Shown in pieces: positions 1-12,195 of a DNA stretch of 64,000 nt. This DNA comes from Ignelater luminosus (taxonomy: Eukaryota > Arthropoda > Insecta > Coleoptera > Elateridae): the NCBI GenBank assembly GCA_011009095.1, contig VTPC01003415.1, forward strand, positions 1 to 64,000, written 5' to 3'. Below the pieces are notes generated by a model, which worked only from the letters and a program-made list of their open reading frames with translations, ran no database searches and was not told where the DNA came from. Numbering within the stretch: position 1 is the first letter of the stretch; every line of letters begins with the position of its first letter. The translations under genes were made by a program, and so were the position numbers.

Positions 1-852
1 CTAGTGCACAAGTTCATTCGTTGAATACCAGATATAGGCGCATCCTTACAATTTCCTATCACCTAACTACCTTATTTCAAAGAAGTTTTAGATATAATGC
101 AGTCAAGTTTTACAATTACATTTGTCTGAATACAAAAACTAAATTTAGATTCTTTTAAGCAATAATAGTTAAACCATTCATTATTATAAAATCAATAAAG
201 AATCATTTTTTAACTTCATAACATACCTCCCTAATAATCTAGTTTTAGCTTTCATTAATCAAATCAAATTAATTTATTGTTCTATACTTTGCATGTTCTC
301 TTGATTTAATATAATTGGATTTGACTAGATTTCACCAAGAGGACGTGCAGTTTTATAGCATATGTAATCGTATTAGTGATAATTGATAATAAAAAAAAAT
401 AATAGAAGACAGTTTACACACATCTTTATTTCCACAAAATAAACTATAAATAACATACATGATCAAAGTCAAACGTAAAATCAGGGAAAACAAAAAAAAC
501 CCACGATCACGTGTAATAACAGCATGATGTACTACATTAGAGTATTACACAACGGATTATACCAGCGTATAGTATAATAATCCCTATACGCTGATTATAC
601 CTATAATGTTAGTAACAGGGATGGTAGGTTTACTTTACAGAAAGCTGAAGTGTACATACAGTTGCATATACTCAAGGGGGTTAAAAAGTGCCCCTGCTGT
701 AATTAACCGTTCGTGTCGCTACACCCTATACATAACAACATAACCTAAAACCTGTTAGTGGAAATTGTGGAATCATAATTTAAATAAACGATATTATTTA
801 ATCCGTTTCTGATATACATGTCATTATTTAACTCGAGAATTGATAATAAATA
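1..852. other. AT-rich 5' flank of COG6, presumed promoter side
   Basis: No coding exon is seen. A perfect 10-bp hairpin occurs at 563-572 and 584-593 (CAGCGTATAG pairing with CTATACGCTG, 11-nt loop), flanked by repeats of ATTATAC. The last few hundred bases before 853 presumably carry the COG6 promoter and 5' UTR. No convincing TATA box or initiator could be picked out in such AT-rich sequence. Confidence 0.4.
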
Positions 853-3800
853 ATGCCACAGCAACCAGAAAAAGAAAACGTCTTATCAAGAAGACTAAAT
901 AAAGTTTTAGAAACAAGAATCGAAAATGATCAGGTTCGTTAATTCATTTCACCTTTTATTATCCCTTATGTTAGTTAAACTTATTACTAAAACGAGAGAC
1001 TGTAGTGACATGAAAACAAGCTTGCACCATTGAAAACAATAGCGACAATCTTAATTTAAAACTTGAGGTTATATATTTTTTAATTGTACTATTCAGTTTT
1101 CATTAATTTTTAGTCTTATTAATATGTTATGTTTTTCTTTCATCTTTGAACTTTCTACCTATTGATGTAATAATCTAATAATTTATCAAATAACTGTTAA
1201 AATGACACCTATACAATATACACACATGAAAAAAACATTTGTAATAGTTTAAACCTTGCTTAAACGTGGCCTGCTGAAATATTTATTTATTTTAAGTAGT
1301 TCTTTATTCTGAATGGAATATACATTTATTATTATTGTATTTAGGACACCCTTGAAGCTCTTAAAGAACTTTCCACATTTTACAAAGAAAACACATTGCA
1401 AGCTAGACGTAATCTTCGCAGTCAAATTGAAAAACGTAGTCTAGAAATAAATGAAAACTTCCTCGCTGAGTTTCATGAAGTGAAAGAAGCTTTTGATGCT
1501 GTGTATAATGATATTGCCGATATGAGTCAATCTCTTCAAGATATGACGACACGTTTGCAGAATGCCAAAAAACAAACTAAACATCTGTTGGAACAAACCA
1601 ATACCTTTGAAGAAGAACTTTCCAAAAATGAAACGCAGCAAAAAGTTGTTGCTGCTTTTATAGATAAATTTATTTTAACACCAGAAGAATTAATTGCGTT
1701 ACATGGCTCTAAACAGAAACGTGATACATCAATTACTTCAGAGATTTTTGTAGCTTTAGACAGAGTGCAAAAGATCCATAACGATTGTAAAGTTCTTATG
1801 CAATCTGGACATCAAACATTAGCTCTTGATGTCATGGAGCAAATGACTTTACATCAGGTTAATTTGATCTCTATTTTTCCTTAATGTACATTTTTAATAA
1901 TGCCATCTTTATGACAGGAAACTGCACTTGAAAGATTATATAGATGGACACAAAATCATTGTCGAAATGTTGACAATGTTGATCTTACAGACTTAGTGAC
2001 TCAAGCAATGGCTCGATTGCAACAGAGGCCGGTTTTATTTAAGTAATCAAATTTATGTAGTCATTTTTAATATTGTTCTTATGTTCTTTTCTTTATTAGA
2101 TACGTTATAGATGAGTATTGTATTTCAAGAAGAGCAGTGCTTGTTGGTGAATTTATAGATGCCTTAACACGTGGAGGGCCCTCGGGGAATCCAGCACCTA
2201 TTGAAATGAGAGCACACGATCCTCATGTTTATGTAACGGACATTTTAGTATGGTTAAATAAAGCAATTCCTATTGAACGACAAAATTTGCACTTATTAGT
2301 TAAACTGTGTAACAAGGAAGGTAAGAGTTTTATTTAAACGATGTTGTGTTTAATTAAAGGCTTTAAAAGTTCCAGATGTTATGCAACAGTTAAATGATGC
2401 ATTGTCGAGTATTTGTGAAGGAATTTGTCATCCGCTTAAAATTAGAGTAGAAAAGATATTAAACGCTTCTACGCAAGCTACTGTTTTGTATGCTGTTACA
2501 AATTTAATTAGATATTATAAAAAATCTATCGGAAAGGTAATTTAGGTACCTGTATTTTCTATATCGAGGTCTTCATAACAGGAGCATGTCTACAATTTTC
2601 ACTAAATTGAGATAAATTGACTAGTCATACTGCAATCACGTATACAGGGTGATTCATATGTACACTGACAATGCCTACTTGATTTTCATATTACTGAATA
2701 GCATGCTATAAATGTTTGTCAGTGATGTAAGGGTTACCACAGTTATTGTTTTGTTTTACCAAGTCATGAAGTGAAAGCTATTTTTCATTGTAGAGTGTCA
2801 TGACTCATGAGTTATCATGGCATTAAATATATGGCAAACAAATAGCATCAAATAAGCAACTAGCTAGTATTGGTTAATTCCCAGTAAAATATTTTAAAAA
2901 CCTCTTTCTTTTGTTTTAGCGATTGTTACATAGCAACTGCAATTTCTTAAAAACATCCACGATTGTCATATGTTTAATGTTATGATCACTCTTAACATGT
3001 TACGATGAAAATGGTTTAAGAATAATTGTGTTTGAACCTAATATGACTCAATAAGAGCATGCTATTTAGCAATATGAAAATCAAGTAAGCATTCCATTTA
3101 AAAAGATTTGCGTTTATGTTCTACAACCAAAGTAAAACAAAAGATGATTTTGTTGTGTTTGGGACCAGATTTTCTAAAATCCAATTTTTGTCGTGCCTTT
3201 CTATCTTTGCTTGATCCTGGGTACCCATAGGGTAAACGTACCAGTTATGGGCCACCTAAATAATGTTTGAAATTGAGACTCATTTAGAACTGAATAATAT
3301 TTATTAATGAGACTTTCTGTTTAATTATGCATACATAAATGGTATACATACTGAACCATCAAAAATCATAAAATGTTTAGTTTTATATTAAACAAATAAT
3401 TGGTAATTAAAATCCATGATTTGTTGTATCCAATATAAAGGAGTACTGCTTTGATTTAGCAAACAAGACTTTTCAGGAAAATGTTAGGAGAAATATGAAT
3501 GCAAGACTTTCTCTTTAATGAAAATGTACTAAGGCTGTCATCTTAGCATAATCACTTAAAACTTAGTTCAAAATTTATATTTGTTGATGCAATATGTGAT
3601 AGCAAATATGAAAAATATACAGTATGCCCATTTTACGGGTCCTCCCCTGAATGTTTGGGAATAGGCAACACATCTTACAATTCAGAGATATCTTTGTTAA
3701 TTATAGATTTTAAAAACAAAGTGGATCATGTTTGTATATGTAGTTTGTTTTCTATAATATGTCAATGTCAAAATTCCTCAATGTATGCTGGTTTCTTAGA

Positions 3801-6800
3801 AAACAGTAAGAATAATTATAAATTATTATGAAACCTTAAGAATTTAATAATAAACAAGAAAAGTTATTTAACAAAAAGAAACTAAACAAAATGAACAGGT
3901 TTGTATAAAAGTTAAACAGATAGCGGAATCATTCATGTTGCTTTAAAGAGGTTAAACAGTAGTGCACGAAGAAAACACGTGTGTTCTGTGTCATATGAAG
4001 TCTTGTTAGTTTTCTGTTACTTATTCTTCAATAATTAAATAAAATCAAAATTAAGAAGAATGGTGTATTATTGTGTTACTTATGGATGCAAAAAATCTGA
4101 GCGATAAGAAGAGTGACCGCAGGTACTTAATTAAAGCTACCATTCTCATTAACTTTATATTTATTTATGAAGTTTATTCTGATGAAATGCATACTTTCAG
4201 GTTTAGCAACCAATGGAGCGCATTCGAGCATCTATTTCGATAAATTTTATAATGTACTTTTATTAAAATAAAAAAATTAATTTTTCGAAAACCAATCGGC
4301 CAATTTGATTTTTTTAAACACCACTGCATTCTGGTATTGAAGACCTTTAATTTGATGTGCCACATGCCATATCATCCAATTGAAAATTTTAAAGTGGGGG
4401 TGGCTGGAGCTTAAGGGTACAGTCTTAGTCAAAGACTTTGTACATAGTTTAGTCTCCCCCTCCCAGTATAAGAAAATTCCCTTGGATTTATTCTGATATC
4501 TTTTTTGGTTTTCAAGATATTCGGGGTGGGAAGTTTTAAAATGATCACCCTCTATAATGAATTTTCGTAGCTAAGCTAAAATACATTTTTTCTGTATAAA
4601 CCCATGCATGTAAATTATACATTCATACCAAACAACGAAGCCATCGTCGAAGTTTAAAATGTAAAAATCAGTTTCAAGCTCCTTTGACTAACAAATGAGC
4701 TCGTCTTGAAAATAATTTGGAAATTTAATGTCTAAACTAGATATTAAGATTTGCCTTTGTTTAAAAAATATTTTACGGTTTCAAACTGCAGTTGTAGGTG
4801 CTATGAAGTTCTGGAAGAACAAAAATGTTCCACTTCATGAAAAGATTTCTAAATTGAAGGAAGATATTTTAAACGGCCACAGCATATTATGGGATGTCAC
4901 GAGTTTTGCAAAGATGTCAACAGTTCCTACAAATATTCTTGTAAAGGACCAAAGACTGGAGAAACTAATTTATTTGAATTATTTCACAAAAGTCCTTTAT
5001 ATTCTGACTTTAAAAAATATACAAGTAGAGTGGCGAATTTTGCTTCTAGTTTGTTGCATGATGATATTGATACAAGCCATATAGAATCTTTCAACAGTTT
5101 AGTAAACAAATTTATAAGTGGAAAGAGAATAAATTTTTATTTGCCCAAGGCCTATAAGTTTGTCTGTGAGCATTTTATTCTGCCAAACCCAAGGACATTG
5201 CAGAATTGGTTATCAAAATCAAATTGTAATCCTGGCTTTCTACAGGGCGTGTTTGAATACTTGCAAAAAAAAGCCCAAGTAAAGAGCATCTAAAAATTTG
5301 GTATTTGACTCAATGTCAATTAGAAAACAAATAACTTATGACGCAAAAGAAGACAGATATTCAGGATATAGAGATTTTGGTGGCATCATAGATAGCGATT
5401 CTGAGTCCCCTGCATCAGAAGCATTAATTTTAAGTGCATTTCCATTTACATGAAGTCCACTTCTAATAAGTTCAGCAATAGGCAATTCAGATTTATCTAA
5501 ATCAGATTCGTCAGATTATATTAGTATAATCTCAACATTGGTCTCCATTATTTTGGCATTGTCTTCATCTTCATTTGATGTACATGAACCTGAATTGCTG
5601 AGAATATCCACACATAGTTCCTCAAACAGCTCGTCATGACATTCCCACAAGATTGAACAGTAAAGCTTCATTTCTGTGACTGTCCATAATGATTATCTAC
5701 CAACAGATATAATATCAAAACTAATACAGCAAAGATCACGATGCATGGTGGTACAAATATCAACCACCAATAAAACAAACAATTTACAGATATTATCTCA
5801 AGAAAGCCCTGTTATTTTGTTATAAATAATCTGACGGTAGTAAAACATCAAGTTCTAAGCGCAAGTTGAGCAAGGTACCTTGTTAATTACAATCATTCTC
5901 ACGATTTATGCCACGAAAAAAATAAAGTACTTTAAACAGCGAGACGCTTGATAAATAAATATGATAAACAGCAGATTTTTTCGATGCACTGGTGATGGCA
6001 CCTATTGAAGCTTGTGCGCAGATACTTACAGGAATTATTAACATGGTACAGGCATATTACCACCGTGAAGGTAGAAATAAATTCGCCTGTAAGTGGTACC
6101 CAGTTTATACCACCATGCACAAACGGTCCAGTTTTTGGTGGTGCAAAGTGTGTACCACTAGGCCAGAAAGAATTAAAGAAAATTGAATATTTCTCTTTTT
6201 AAAGAATGTCTAAAGAATATCTAGTAAGCTGTGAACTTTTTTGAAAAAACAAAAACATCAGTTAATTGATCTCCAAAATAAGTAACTTTTTTCTAATTTA
6301 ACTGACTTTATATCTTTTATGGTTTCCAAGATCCCAATGGTAAGCCTCAAATCTGAGACACGCTGTATATCATAACCAGCGGTCGGCAACCAGTGGTCCG
6401 TGAGGTAATTTTAATGGCTGCAAAGAAATTCAGATATTATTTATTATGCCATGTTCATATTAATTCGTACCTTTAAAAATTATGTTAGTGGTCCACAAAA
6501 TTTTAAATTGCAAATTTAATGGTCCGCAATATCTAAAAGGTTGCCAACCACTCTCATATACCACATTTCAAATAAATCCTTTTTGATTAGAATTTTTTCA
6601 ACATTTTTTCGATTCCTGTAAAGTTGACAATTTGTTGATACGCCACTGTTTTGAAGCCCTCGATATGTATTTAAAAGAAATTTCTGTAATAGATACAGTA
6701 TTAATTCTTGTACTCTATTACTATACAGGTAACAGAAGGTGGTTTGTTAGCAACCACGCTTGCTGAGCTGCAAGAGAAGAGTGAGCAAACATTTTTACTA

Positions 6801-7661
6801 GCTTTGCAGCAACAGGTTAACAATGCACTTGTCAGAGTAGAAATGCCACCTAGAGATTTATCGCCTACCCCGGCTATTATACATTTGTTAGCAGTATTGA
6901 GAGACATGCTTTCTACAGCAAGTATGAGTGAAGGGCGAGAAATGGATATGGGAAAGGTAATTTTGTTGCAAAATGACTTTGAACACTTTTAGTTATGCTG
7001 TTTTTATATTATTATCTCTAGATTGTTCATACAATAATGGAACCATTATTAAGAGCAATAAACGAACAAGCATCTCGGCTGCCACCAACAGACATGGCAG
7101 TGTACATGCTTAATTGCATGTACTCCATGTATACTTGTTTATCTTTGTATGAATTCATGGATGAAAGATTAGAACGGCTTCAAGCTCAGTCAGATGCACA
7201 GATTGACACTTTAACCTCTGAACAAGCAAGCTCTTTAGTGGCTAATTTAAATTTAGGTCCCATTTATACAATTCTGCAGGATCATTCGCATGGACCTCTT
7301 TCTGGTATTCCTGGAATGGAACCGAGCAATTTAAGGAATTTTCTGGTAGGTATCTGTATGCTAGATTAGTTATTGTTTTAAAAAGAAGTGATGATCAATA
7401 ACCACTATTTGTAATTATTTTATTTTTCAGGGTAAATTAGATTCGTTAATTACTACACCGGACATGGCTTTATTACCTCAAATAAATTTGTTATTATCCT
7501 CTAAACATAAAAAAGCGGTACAAAAAAGAGCATTTGATGTTCTTTTAGCAATTTACAAGCAATTATATGAAGGTGTTTATGATCCAAGTAATTTATATGA
7601 AAATCCACAAAACATATTAAGTAGAACGCCGGAAGACCTTCTTAATATGTTGTCTAAATGA
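853..7661 (+). CDS. COG6: Conserved oligomeric Golgi complex subunit 6 (COG6), complete, eight coding exons
   Basis: COG6 is a lobe-B subunit of the COG tethering complex, which captures retrograde vesicles at the Golgi and so maintains glycosylation enzymes. Coding exons as read: 853-933, 1345-1857, 1918-2042, 2100-2320, 2370-2536, 6729-6956, 7022-7345, 7431-7661. All junctions are GT-AG and phases agree, giving about 629 aa, close to the usual ~650. The start is the ATG at 853 (MPQQPEKENVL). The N-terminal third is helical and coiled-coil-like. Family hallmarks are MEQMTLHQ followed by ETALERLYRW, then FIDALTRGGP, SHDP-like AHDPHVYV, and a C-terminus with ENPQNILSRTPEDLL. The 2321-2369 intron is only 49 nt. 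Its acceptor was chosen at 2368-2369 because the upstream AG at 2358-2359 breaks the frame. Intron 5 (2537-6728) is swollen with transposons. Confidence 0.96.
2645..3235. mobile_element. Tc1-type nonautonomous element fragment in COG6 intron 5
   Basis: The left edge, TATACAGGGTGATTCATATG at 2641-2660, looks like a TA-flanked Tc1/mariner end. Internal stretches match, in either orientation, the interior of the element at 53121-54026 and the relic at 28706-29797. Shared phrases include the 'acttgattttcatattactgaa' type segment near 2677, 'tttgttttagcgattgttacata' type sequence near 2918, and 'tttctatctttgct' near 3199. No transposase reading frame remains. The outer right end is not obvious here. 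Confidence 0.55.
4728..5452 (+). pseudogene. Chimeric transposon relic: Mutator-like domain joined to P-element/THAP9-type transposase
   Basis: Several frames must be combined. Around 4800-5130 the translation resembles the Mutator-like transposase-domain proteins common in insect genomes, with GAMKFWKNKN, HEKISKLKEDILNG and then IESFNSLVNKF-SGKRINF. At about 5150 the resemblance changes abruptly to a THAP9/P-element-type transposase: FILPNPRTLQNWLSK, then, after a one-base frame change near 5290, FDSMSIRKQITYDAKEDRYSGY and ASEALI. SMSIRKQ follows a conserved Asp that belongs to the P-superfamily catalytic core. Stops and frame changes show it is dead. The fusion could be a real chimeric element or one relic inserted in or deleted into another. 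It lies in COG6 intron 5, in the sense direction. Confidence 0.6.
5453..6196. other. Unassigned remainder of COG6 intron 5
   Basis: No confident gene. On the minus strand 5740-5360 reads as an acidic, Ser/Asp/Glu-rich open stretch (ELFEELCVDILSNSG, later SDESDLDKSELPIAEL) with one in-frame stop. This could be the N-terminal part of another transposase, but nothing diagnostic is visible. A 12-bp inverted pair (TGCATGGTGGTA near 5741, TACCACCATGCA near 6106) spans about 370 bp and may mark MITE ends. Confidence 0.3.
6197..6365. repeat. Solo end (long TIR) of the 53-kb Tc1-type family
   Basis: About 170 bp closely match the right TIR of the element at 53121-54026 and the end at 29630-29797: the 'aatatctagtaagctgtgaa' core, then 'tgatctccaaaata', 'ctaatttaactgactt' and the terminal CACGCTG followed by TATA. 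No matching partner end is close by except possibly the fragment at 2645, 3.5 kb away, so either this is a solo end or later insertions separated the two. Confidence 0.65.
6377..6552. mobile_element. hAT-type MITE, about 175 bp
   Basis: The left terminus is CAGCGGTCGGCAACCAGTGG and the right terminus contains GGTTGCCAACCACTC, an inverted pair of the CAGNGGTNGGCAACC type known from hAT-superfamily MITEs. The flanks (ATCATAAC on the left, TCATATAC on the right) resemble an 8-bp target duplication with small changes. Interior phrases around GTGGTCC and TGGTCCGC are also roughly inverted. It sits immediately after the Tc1-type end, in COG6 intron 5. Confidence 0.7.
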
Positions 7662-7725
7662 TTCTTTGTTTCAAATATAACAGGAAATTAATAATACAAA
7701 CGTCAACACTTTTTTTATTCTCATG

Positions 7726-8161
7726 CAGGGTGTCTGCGAATTTCACCATCAAATTTTAATCAAGTAATCTCATTCATTCAGCACGGCCTTTAGCAATCGT
7801 GGAGTATCCTTTTATCTGGTAAACCTTCATTGTAGAATTTCTTTGCTTTTTCTTTCTCCATAAATAAGGTGCATATCTGGTTTCTAAAGCTTACAGATGA
7901 GAAGAAAAGGTATGGAGGGAGACAAAGTGGGAAATATTAAAAATCAAAATATCTTAGTAATACATACTATCTTGGATTAATTAGTGATACTTATGTAATT
8001 GCTCCAGTGAAAACTTGATTCGACTTAAAGAACCCTTTCACTTAAGCAAATGAATCGAAGATTTGTGTAATTTCTGATGAGGTTTAAAGCACTGCCAGTT
8101 AAAATTTATTTTATTGAAGAATACATGATTGAAACTTAATGGTCAAATTCACAGACACCTG
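7726..8161. mobile_element. MITE with ~36-bp terminal inverted repeats just downstream of COG6
   Basis: The left end starts CAGGGTGTCTGCGAATTTCA. The right end, read on the minus strand, starts CAGGTGTCTGTGAATTTGAC, and similarity continues for roughly 36 bp. No open reading frame lies inside the 436 bp. It begins 64 bp after the COG6 stop codon, so it probably lies within or adjacent to the transcribed 3' UTR. An AATAAA hexamer follows just beyond its right end at about 8198. Confidence 0.65.
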
Positions 8162-10239
8162 TATAGTTTTTAAATTTTTGTTTTTGAGTAGTATGATAAA
8201 TAAAATGTATATAAGATTATTGATTATGTATTAAATGTGTAAAATATACATTTAAGAATTTTCGTTGATCATTTTTATTTCAATTTCGACAAAAAAAAAA
8301 CGTCAATGTAATTTGATAACTGAACCTGGATAAACATTTTGCTTTTCCTTTATAACATCAATTGCAGTGGTAAAATCATAGATTCATTGAAAGGTCTTGG
8401 AAGTGTACAGCTGGCTCATAATAAGCTTGTTACTTTTGCCTTCAGTAAATGTGCAGGATAGCTTTTTGATAATAGAACGGATCACTGTAGAGTATAGATT
8501 CATTAAATCAACAGTACCATAGTTCAGCATACAGGATCACTATACTAAACTATCACTTGCCAAGAATGCTTTGTTTGATGTCAGAGTTGAGCAAATTGTA
8601 ATTGATGATTATTACACAATTACAATCTGTCTAACAAAATAATCTGTAATTCTGTAAAAGGAAAGTAATCGGTTACTTTGTGAAATCGTAATTAAATACA
8701 ATTTTCCTAACTCTAATGCAAATACCTTTGGTTTGATGTTTTCCATAATCTACATATACTACAGCAAGATCAAAAAAAGGAATCTATTGTGGTCACCTTG
8801 TAACAGTACTTTTATTAATATTAGAAATTTAAAAAAATCAAGTGATAAATGAAAAAAAAGGGTGGATGGTAGGCTGTCAAAAAAAGAGGAAAAAACAGCA
8901 GCTTTTATTAATTTGTTTTTGTTCGTTAATTCTGGGACTTGTGTGTGCTATTAGACCATAAAACAACATAGCCGAATATATGTATAATTTTAGGTTTGGT
9001 TGCCGCATCACAATGTAGGTATGTTTAAATCAGAATTGGTATATTAGCAAATTGTAATCAATGTTTACTCAGAATTAATGTGAGTCCTGCGTTTACAGAT
9101 CTTGCAACCAATACATCAACAGTATTAAGAATAGATAGCCTCATCAACAACGGTCAAGCATTGAAATAAGCCAGCCGCAACCGCGGTCAATTATCTACAT
9201 ACTGTACTATAGCTGCAAAACAAACATTACTGTAATTGATACAAGCCTGGTGATCCTCCACGTTACCGAACTTTGAAATTCCAGAATCCATCAGCAAGAT
9301 TGAAAAAGTTCAAAATTCGGACGTCACGGCCCAATATTACAAGTGGGATCTGTCCTTTATTCACTGTTTTATCACTGATTGTGAATTGCAAACTATAGCT
9401 GCTAACTACATTCAGAAGCTCTACTTTTTTTAAAAAAATTTAAATTATGTTAGAAGTGTATTCCTTACCATAATTCTTGATATTGTGATTCTTAATAACA
9501 TTCAGACTAAAAATTCAAAACCTTCTGTAAACTAAAGACCAGTACTAGCCTAAAGGTGTTCCTGTTTTTGATTACATTCTATATTGACTTACATGACCAA
9601 AAATTGATTGTAAACACGTTGATATCATACTTTTATGATTATTGAACTATTTGAGTTTTTATAATAAAGAAGTTTCCTTCAAGTCGTTGGTAATTTATTA
9701 ATAACAATTATACCTTTGTTTCCTAATTTTTGAAGGTATAAAAGATCTTTCTTTCAAATTAGGTGGCACTCAACACAAGTAAACAGGAACAATCAGCCGA
9801 CGCCTAAGTTCTCCGACGTATTGGCTGTCGTTCGCTATATTACTTAACATTTTTGCGACCTTTTATATTAAAGCCCCCTAAGAATAAATAGAGTAAAAAC
9901 CTATGGACCTATTGCGCATGTCTGTTCCTAATTGAAATTTTTTTTTGTGATGCATATTTTTTTAATATGCCATGAAAATTTCAAGTAAGAACAAACATAT
10001 CGAGATAGATTTGAATTTTGCTTGTTTTCGAAATTATTCTATTTTAAATGTCGAACAGATTTGAGGGATAAATGTCATGTACTTTTTACTCAACTTGATC
10101 TATTTTTAAGGCCATTATGATTTTTGAAAATAAATTTCATTTATCTGTCAATTTAACTTTTCAAAGAATTGTTACAAATTTGCTTTTACTATTTTTTCTA
10201 AAATATTAATAATCTACGTTACTTGTATTTCTTTCATCA
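8162..10239. other. Intergenic AT-rich sequence downstream of COG6
   Basis: Apart from an AATAAA near 8198 that could serve COG6, no gene, TIR pair or tandem repeat was recognised. Homopolymer runs are frequent. Confidence 0.35.
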
Positions 10240-10900
10240 CCTTTTTATTATAATTTTAATAATATTACTACTACAACTTAATTTTCCTTTCATCTTCTTC
10301 ATTCTTCATCAGAAATCTTCCATCCTATAGAAACTGTTTTCATATCCTGTATGCGTATCCAACCTCATGAAGATGCACCTTTGTATTTCCAGTTTGTAAT
10401 TACATTGACGTCCTCACACAAAGAAGTCTGGTAAATTCACTGAAGGATTCCAATTTTGCTCCAAATAACAAATTTAGATATTAGAAGGTAAGTATAACCG
10501 TTGATTGACATATTGCTTAGATATTCTATTACTTTTCTTTAAAAGTTCTAAATTCTTATTACTTTTGATTACACAGCCAAACTTATTTGGAACTTGATGA
10601 AAAAACACAAAAGTTCAAAATATGGAATCACTTCAAATATGATGTATTATTGTTCATTTTAAAAGTTCATGTAATTGAGATTGAATATAATTTTTTTTTG
10701 TTTGTTTACGTTAATAAAGCTTTGATTTTATTCGTTTATTTTTTTATGAAAGTACTCATGCTAGTCTTTCCGGTTCTTCCTTCATATTTCTTCACTAATA
10801 AGTCTGTTCCTTCTTTCTGTTGCTGATAATTAAATTTTCTTTTTTTTTCAGCCACAATAAAAGACTCCAAATTACCTTGTTTGCACTATGCCATGGCATA
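10240..10900 (+). repeat. Copy 1 of a duplicated, spliced-looking module
   Basis: This segment resembles 15560-16030 in the same orientation. Paired landmarks run in the same order: a CCAACCTCATGAAGATGCAC-like phrase near 10358, ATATTAGAAG followed by GTAAGTAT at about 10479-10496, and a pyrimidine-rich tract ending TTACACAG at about 10576. The layout looks like exon, donor, short intron, acceptor. A second acceptor-like tract ending TTTTTCAG is at about 10850. No long conserved reading frame crosses the module, so this may be a noncoding or decayed repeated exon pair. Confidence 0.3.
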
Positions 10901-11386
10901 CATCAAATTAGAAAGAGTACAATAAATAACTTCATCATATCATACCATAAATACAATTTTCTGTTCAGTTAACAATGTTTTTTGAACATTTTTAAGATAA
11001 TAAAAATAATAACAACCTTTTTCTACATTTTTTATCAACAACAATCTTAACCCTTATCCGAGCAAAGTAGTTTAGTTACGTTACCGGGCAAGGTGGGTCC
11101 AGTGGACCTTCATTTAAATTCAATTCTTTTATATTAATTAATAATAAAGTTTATTTTTTTATCCATTATCATGGTTTTCTTATTTTGGGCATTAGTTCAC
11201 TTTTAAATATCATCACATTTCCCCTCCATATTAATCTAAATTTCAAGCATTTTATACTATAGCTTAAATTTTGATTAATACTAACTAAAATATACTCAAT
11301 TGTGAATTTCTTGGCAAGCATAAGTTTAAATTTGGCACTTTTGCTAAATTCTATGCTAATTAACAATTTTTAAAAAATCTGAACTA

Positions 11387-12007
11387 CAGTTGAACTTTGA
11401 AACTCAAACTGACTTGACACAAAAAAAGTTTGAGTTATGAAGACTTCGGGTAATTAAATAAAATACATAACATATATTATTTATGTCCGCATTTTCGTAT
11501 GTTGATTTCTCGATTGCAGTGATTATTGTTTGCTTTTTTTTTAAAATAGTAGACACTGTACTTGCCGGAACAGCATACTTCACAGCCACATCTTTCTTTT
11601 GTGAACCACTTTCCACTTCTTTTATAAGTCGATATTTTTCATCAATAGATAAAGTTTTTAAAGTATGTTTTAATGACATATCAACAGCAACAAAAATAAA
11701 GTGATAAAACAAATGGGCACGGTATTTTTTTCCACTTAGTAACGACTAATAAAGTATACACATGAACTTAAGTAGCTCAGAAACCAAACTCCCTGCATTG
11801 TTATGCTATAAAGCGAGCGGTTAAAAACACACGTAGTTAGAGGATTCCCCCAGAAATTTGATTTATCGAAGGTGGTGCCAAGTATTCTGTTAGAGTTATC
11901 AAGATATTCAACTAATAGAAGTTCGAGTTATCAAGTAAAAATTACACATAATTCTCACTCTTAACGCTATATCCACCAATTTGATTCAAGTTATCGAAGT
12001 TTGACTG
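11387..12007 (-). mobile_element. pogo/Tigger-type element with truncated transposase
   Basis: The ends are inverted and TA-flanked: CAGTTGAACTTTGAAACTC at 11387 and, on the minus strand from 12007, CAGTCAAACTTCGATAACTT. Between them the minus strand carries an N-terminal DNA-binding helix-turn-helix of CENP-B/Tigger type, from about 11679 to 11490: LKTLSIDEKYRLIKEVESG, then KKDVAVKYAVPASTVSTILK. Tigger proteins normally continue with a second HTH and a DDE domain. Both are missing, so this is an internally deleted relic of about 620 bp. Confidence 0.7.
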
Positions 12008-12160
12008 TACTTTTGTTTTTAACTTATGACTAAAAAAAAAGCAAAACGGCATCTTAAGTTTTTCTCCTCCTAGCTTCTTTATTATTGAAAATTTTAAAAT
12101 TGTAATTAGACATTCTTAAGGTAGTTTTCCATTATTAGTAATAATGTCAAATTATTGATG

Positions 12161-12195
12161 GACGTTTCAGTTTCGTGGAACCATCATCAGGTTCA
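12161..12195 (-). other. Hammerhead-ribozyme-like core motif
   Basis: On the minus strand CTGATGA (12190-12184) is followed by a short potential stem and then CTGAAAC (GAAAC at 12168-12164). The spacing and sequence resemble the hammerhead core CUGANGA-stem II-GAAA. Similar pairs occur at 22091, 43004 and 54974. Stems I and III are not convincing by eye, so function is unproven. Confidence 0.25.
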
